Below are positions 60,149-64,000 of a DNA stretch of 64,000 nucleotides, piece by piece; the stretch's first letter is position 1, and every line of letters begins with the position of its first letter. The translations under genes were made by a program, and so were the position numbers. The DNA is from Shewanella putrefaciens (lineage in GTDB: Bacteria; Pseudomonadota; Gammaproteobacteria; Enterobacterales; Shewanellaceae). The stretch is from NCBI RefSeq assembly GCF_016406325.1, contig NZ_CP066370.1, positions 1,922,001 to 1,986,000 of the forward strand, given 5' to 3'. The notes beneath the pieces were generated by a model. That model saw nothing but the letters and a program-made list of their open reading frames with translations. It had not been told where the DNA came from and searched no databases.

Positions 60149-61447
60149 ATGATGGATTCTGCAATAAGCGAGTTCTTCGCTGACCGAAAATCGGCGTGGT
60201 TAAAGAAAAATATTAAAGCATCTATGTCTGACGTTGAGATAAAGGCGTTGGAAATCGAGTGTGAAACACAGTTTAGCTTGGCAAATTGGCTACCTAATGC
60301 CGCCAGTCGGGCTGGGCAAATCGCCATTTCTACCCATCCTTGTACCTTTAGTCACCCCAGTTCGCGTAAAAATAAAAATGGTTACGTGACATCCATTATT
60401 GCTCATAGTGAAAAAGCCAATGATGGTTTTTTACGCAGCGGCAATGTTGAAGTGGCCGCCGATGCTCTGGGCAACGCCGCTGCGCTGGATGTGTATAAAT
60501 TTCTCTCCTTAGTGTTGGCCGATGGCGAAACGCTGATACAGCATTTAGAACGTGACAGTGAGCAAGCCGTAAATTTACTGGCAGCCGCGAATAAAGAAAT
60601 CTACCCAGATTACCAGACGTTAAAGCAAGCGTTTTTAGCGATGACGGCAACAAGCAGTGAAAGTATTACCAGCTCGAAAATAAAGCAGGTGTATTTTCCA
60701 CTGAATCGCGGCAACTCAGTTAATGGTCATTTAGCCTCAATCGAATATCATCAGCTCTCTCTGTTAACTGCTTCTGGCATAGTGTTTGAACTGAGGCAGC
60801 GGCTGGATGCCATGCGTTTTGGCGAGACCATAAAAGAGGCGCGTGATAAAAAGAAAACCAACCAATTTCATCAGGGATACAAAGAAATCTATAACCTCAC
60901 CACCATAGGTTATGGCGGCACTAAACCTCAAAATATTAGTGTGTTAAATAATCAAAATGGCGGTAAAGCGCACTTGCTGTTGAGTCTGCCTCCTAACCTT
61001 AAAAATCGCGATGTACATTTCCCCCACAGTGATTTTTTTAGTCAGACATTACGTTACACCCAATGTAAAAATCAGTTTCAGGCCTTACATCAACTCTATC
61101 GCGGCGATGATAACAATATGCATATTCGGGTGCAGCGGGATGACTATTACCAAAGTGTAATTGATCACGTCATTGAAAAAATGTGGCAGGTGCGTTCTGT
61201 TGCACAGGCTCAATTCCGACGAGAAGATAGTCTGCTTCCAACGGTGCAACAAACCTGGCTTTGTGAACACACCAAAATATTACGTGAGACAACCGACGAC
61301 TGGTTAGATGTTATTTGCAATGCCATCACAGGCTTTTTATTCCATGGTTATGAAAAAACCTTGGGTAGCAAAGCCATTAAGTTTGGTGATGCTGAATATC
61401 GGCAGATGCAGAAAATCGTCTTAAGCAATAAGGAGGCATTGCGATGA
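60149..61447 (+). CDS. csy1: Csy1 (Cas8f), large subunit of the I-F surveillance complex
   Basis: A 432-residue protein that, with Csy2, caps the 5' handle of the crRNA and reads the CC PAM. Family features: FFADRKSAWLKKNIKA at the N-terminus, central TSIIAHSEKANDGFLRSGN and C-terminal WLCEHTKILRETTDDWLDVI. The length is close to Pseudomonas Csy1 (434). The ribosome site is weak (AAGGGC, 9-10 bases away). It overlaps csy2 by 4 bp. Confidence 0.93.
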   Translation: MMDSAISEFFADRKSAWLKKNIKASMSDVEIKALEIECETQFSLANWLPNAASRAGQIAISTHPCTFSHPSSRKNKNGYVTSIIAHSEKANDGFLRSGNVEVAADALGNAAALDVYKFLSLVLADGETLIQHLERDSEQAVNLLAAANKEIYPDYQTLKQAFLAMTATSSESITSSKIKQVYFPLNRGNSVNGHLASIEYHQLSLLTASGIVFELRQRLDAMRFGETIKEARDKKKTNQFHQGYKEIYNLTTIGYGGTKPQNISVLNNQNGGKAHLLLSLPPNLKNRDVHFPHSDFFSQTLRYTQCKNQFQALHQLYRGDDNNMHIRVQRDDYYQSVIDHVIEKMWQVRSVAQAQFRREDSLLPTVQQTWLCEHTKILRETTDDWLDVICNAITGFLFHGYEKTLGSKAIKFGDAEYRQMQKIVLSNKEALR

Positions 61448-62394
61448 TAGGTGAAGTTAAAAAACTACTTATTATTCCTCATATTAAGGTGCATAACGCC
61501 AATGCCTTATCCAGCCCATTTACCATAGGGTTTCCGGCAATGACGGCCTGGTTGGGTGGTGTACATGCGTTGCAACGGCATGTAAATGCACAAGATATCC
61601 CAGTAAATTTTTTAGCGACTGGTGTGGTCAGCCACGATGTCAATTTACAAACCTACAAAGGAGACAATGACTATGTTCACTCCATTGTAGGTACAGGTAA
61701 TCCTCTGGATAAAACCGGTGCGAGATCCGCATTCATTGAAGAGGCACGCTGTCATCTTGAGATCAGTTTAGTGATTGAGTTCAATGGGATCACTATTGAT
61801 GAACATGAGCACTTATTAAGTGCGGTAACCCAGTTATTGCACGCCAAGATGAAGTTAGCGGGTGGCGATATAAAAAGTTTTCAGCCACCTTTTTGTATCA
61901 ACAACAGTGAAGGTGATGATAAAGATTTACGCAAACTACAGCGTCACTTAATGCCGGGTTATGTATTGATTGAGCGTCGCGATTTGATGCAAGCCGCTAT
62001 GGCAGAGGGTGTGGATGCCCTGAATGCGTTAATTGACTACCTTGCCGTTCATCATAGTTGTGATCAGGACGAAGAAGGTAACATCGAGTGGCGCAGCTAC
62101 CGTAAAACACTCGAAAACAAACCGGCTGGGTGGGTAGTGCCAATAGCTACCGGATATCATGCGCTAAGTGAGTTGAGTGATGCTAAAAATCAGCGCGATC
62201 CGAACACGTCACATCGGTTCGCTGAAAGTCTTGTAACCTTAGGTGAATTTAAAATGCCACATCGCTTACATAGTGTAGAGCAGATGCTGTGGCGTTATCA
62301 CATCGATGGCGACTTATACCTTTGTCAGCAAAAACATAGCGAATCTCCTAAATCTGCAAGTTCGGGCTTAACTTCAATCGAATCAGAATTTTAA
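61444..62394 (+). CDS. csy2: Csy2 (Cas5f), subunit of the I-F surveillance complex
   Basis: A 316-residue RAMP-fold protein binding the 5' crRNA handle with Csy1. Seen: LLIIPHIKVHNANALSSPFT at the start, GFPAMTAWLGGVHAL and LMPGYVLIERRDLM, all typical of Csy2. ATGA overlap with csy1 and 25 bp to csy3 indicate one operon. Confidence 0.93.
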   Translation: MIGEVKKLLIIPHIKVHNANALSSPFTIGFPAMTAWLGGVHALQRHVNAQDIPVNFLATGVVSHDVNLQTYKGDNDYVHSIVGTGNPLDKTGARSAFIEEARCHLEISLVIEFNGITIDEHEHLLSAVTQLLHAKMKLAGGDIKSFQPPFCINNSEGDDKDLRKLQRHLMPGYVLIERRDLMQAAMAEGVDALNALIDYLAVHHSCDQDEEGNIEWRSYRKTLENKPAGWVVPIATGYHALSELSDAKNQRDPNTSHRFAESLVTLGEFKMPHRLHSVEQMLWRYHIDGDLYLCQQKHSESPKSASSGLTSIESEF

Positions 62395-62419
62395 TCGTTA
62401 ATAGAAAAGGATATTTATC

Positions 62420-63448
62420 ATGGCGAAAAAAGAAAATGTGGCATCAGTATTAGCCTTTGAAAAAAAGTTAGTGGTGAGTGATGGCTATATGTATGGCACC
62501 TCATGGACCGAACGGAGTCAAATAGTGCCATTGGCATTGAGGGAGAAATCGGTGCGAGGCACCATTTCCAACCGTTTAAAAGCAGCGATAAAAAATGACC
62601 CCGCCAAGCTTAATGCTGAAGTGGAAAAAGCCAATTTACAACGTGTGGATGCCTGTGCGCTGGCGCCAGAGCACGATACGCTGAATTTGCAATTCACCAT
62701 TAAAGTCTTAGGGGGTATTACCGAGCCATCCGCTTGTAACAATGCATTGTTCAAACAAAGTTACCGCGCAGCGGCAGCAGCCTACATTGAAAACCAAGGT
62801 TTTACCGAGTTAGCTCGCCGTTACGCCACTAATATAGCCAATGCTCGCTTTTTATGGCGTAACCGCGTCGGTGCAGAGAACATTGAAGTGCAAGTAAGGG
62901 CAAAAAATAGCACGCTTGATCAAAGCTGGACATTCGACGCCACTCAATTTAGTACCAAAAGCTTTGATAATAACGATGCGCAAATCAACGCACTGGCTAA
63001 CCATATCGCCACAGTACTTTCCAGTGAGGATGATTTTTTATTATTAGATATCAACTGTTTTGCACAGGTAGGGAGAGCGCAAGAAGTCTACCCAAGCGAA
63101 GAACTGGTTTTAGATAAAGGTAAAGGCGAGAAAAGCAAAATTCTCTATAATGTTAATGGGTTAGCGGCTATGCACTCACAAAAGCTCGGTAATGCGCTGC
63201 GTACTATCGATACTTGGTATCCTGAATTTACCGATCCTGAAACTAGTGCGGGGGCCATTGCCATCGAACCCTATGGCGCAGTTACTAATCTAGGTAAGGC
63301 CTATCGTACTCCTGCAGCCAAACAAGATTTTTACAGTTTTTTTGATCTGTGGGCGCGGGGTGAAAAGCTAAGCCGAATTGAAGATGAGCACTATGTGATG
63401 GCGGTATTAGTGCGCGGTGGAGTATTTGGCGAAAGTGATAAGGAGTAG
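62420..63448 (+). CDS. csy3: Csy3 (Cas7f), backbone subunit of the I-F surveillance complex
   Basis: A 342-residue protein; six copies normally form the helical backbone along a 32-nt guide, each holding 6 nt and flipping out every sixth base. Family motifs: VLAFEKKLVVSDGYMYGTSW, FLWRNRVGAENIEV and VLVRGGVFGESDKE. AAAAGGAT precedes the start. It ends just before csy4. Confidence 0.95.
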   Translation: MAKKENVASVLAFEKKLVVSDGYMYGTSWTERSQIVPLALREKSVRGTISNRLKAAIKNDPAKLNAEVEKANLQRVDACALAPEHDTLNLQFTIKVLGGITEPSACNNALFKQSYRAAAAAYIENQGFTELARRYATNIANARFLWRNRVGAENIEVQVRAKNSTLDQSWTFDATQFSTKSFDNNDAQINALANHIATVLSSEDDFLLLDINCFAQVGRAQEVYPSEELVLDKGKGEKSKILYNVNGLAAMHSQKLGNALRTIDTWYPEFTDPETSAGAIAIEPYGAVTNLGKAYRTPAAKQDFYSFFDLWARGEKLSRIEDEHYVMAVLVRGGVFGESDKE

Positions 63449-63450
63449 TA

Positions 63451-64000
63451 ATGAAATACTACCTCGATATCACTTTACTGCCCGACGCCGAAGCCAATCT
63501 TGGCTTTTTGTGGCACAAAGTTTACCAGCAGATCCACTTGATGTTGGTTGAACATAAAGTCAGTGTGGAAAATTCAGCCATTGGGTTGTCGTTCCCCAAA
63601 TATGATGCTAAGTCATTCAGTGATAATACAAAGTTTCCGTTAGGGGATAAGTTAAGATTATTCGCTGGAACAGAGCAGCAACTAGCAGATCTTAAGGTTG
63701 CGCAATGGTTGGCGCGTTTAGCGGATTATGTACACATAAAAGCAATTAAAGCGGTGCCTGATAATGTCTCCGAATATGCTTACTTTAAACGCCGCCACTT
63801 TAAGTCACCTGACAAACTGCGCAGAAATATCGATGCTCGTGCGATAGTGATCGCCCAAAAAAATGGCTTTGATATTAATGAAGTTAAGACGCGTTTATTA
63901 GCGTCGATAGATAATCTCGATACTAAATCTAAATTGCCATTTATCAACTTGCGAAGTTTATCAACGGAGAAAGATGTCAGTCCCGCAGATCGCAGAAAGT
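63451..64000 (+). CDS. csy4: Csy4 (Cas6f), crRNA-processing endoribonuclease, cut by the window end
   Basis: The visible 183 residues start MKYYLDITLLPDAEANLGF and cover almost the whole protein (Pseudomonas Csy4 has 187). The catalytic His lies in QIHLMLVEH (equivalent to His29), and the LRSLSTEKD segment carries the catalytic Ser. The arginine-rich helix FKRRHFKSPDKLRRN binds the CTGCC/GGCAG stem-loop. Csy4 would process both CRISPR arrays and the crRNA-like RNA. AAGGAG precedes the ATG; the stop codon is outside the window. Confidence 0.9.
   Translation, partial: MKYYLDITLLPDAEANLGFLWHKVYQQIHLMLVEHKVSVENSAIGLSFPKYDAKSFSDNTKFPLGDKLRLFAGTEQQLADLKVAQWLARLADYVHIKAIKAVPDNVSEYAYFKRRHFKSPDKLRRNIDARAIVIAQKNGFDINEVKTRLLASIDNLDTKSKLPFINLRSLSTEKDVSPADRRK

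Larger units (their letters stand above)
50067..64000. mobile_element. Older island stacked at the same tRNA (right end outside the window)
   Basis: Begins directly after attR with the C-terminal relic of another integrase that points toward the tRNA, as expected for an element using the same attachment site. It contains the higher-GC transporter cassette and the type I-F cas operon. The right boundary and the CRISPR arrays are not in this window. Confidence 0.5.

Overview
The window looks like a chromosome segment of a Shewanella species (S. putrefaciens / S. baltica / W3-18-1 type). I infer this from recognition of the protein families and the gene neighbourhoods (fumarase next to pabB and a CoA pyrophosphatase, a stand-alone def, adhE, a rhombotarget lipoprotein), not from a database search. 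The chromosomal part has moderate GC and ordinary housekeeping content.

Layout. 1-5.2 kb: a stress/envelope cluster (DUF4398 lipoprotein, BON proteins, CsbD-like protein, two Crp/Fnr regulators, DUF3309 peptide, PRC-barrel protein); three of its promoters share a palindrome. 5.4-34.8 kb: core genes, namely fadE with FadR-like and PsrA-like operators, a class II amidotransferase, DUF3108 protein, alkyltransferase-like protein, def, rhombotarget lipoprotein, RsmB-type methyltransferase, a GAF-PAS-GGDEF-EAL protein, ddl, an orphan solute-binding protein, asnS, NUDIX, pabB, fumarase, S9 peptidase, GNAT, M14 peptidase, adhE, MarC protein and a NIT-domain chemoreceptor. 34.97 kb: tRNA-Ser(GGA).

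35.03-50.07 kb: a 15.0 kb integrative element inserted in the 3' end of tRNA-Ser. It is bounded by an exact 31-bp repeat and has pairs of integrase arm-site-like repeats at both ends. It carries an integrase, a DUF4041/T5orf172 protein with a coiled-coil partner, a primase-helicase, a winged-helix regulator, an MNT/HEPN pair, RadC-like and DUF2787 proteins, a serine recombinase, and a HigB / HigA-ImmA / Beta-protein module next to the right end.

50.07-64.0 kb: a second, older island stacked behind the first. It starts with the C-terminal relic of another integrase, holds a higher-GC cassette (two MFS exporters, a serine hydrolase, a divergent LysR regulator), then a type I-F CRISPR-Cas locus (cas1, cas2-3, csy1, csy2, csy3, csy4; csy4 runs off the window).

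The most notable observation is in the 255-bp gap between cas2-3 and csy1. On the minus strand there are two degenerate I-F repeats flanking a 25-nt spacer, followed directly by an intrinsic terminator. The first 16 spacer bases match 15 of 16 bases of a CC-PAM-flanked site just upstream of the predicted csy1 promoter. The single mismatch is at position 12, one of the every-sixth positions flipped out in Csy complexes. This is the architecture expected of a crRNA-like cas-regulating RNA (CreR type) that would use the Csy complex to repress its own operon. It is a sequence-based prediction without experimental support here.
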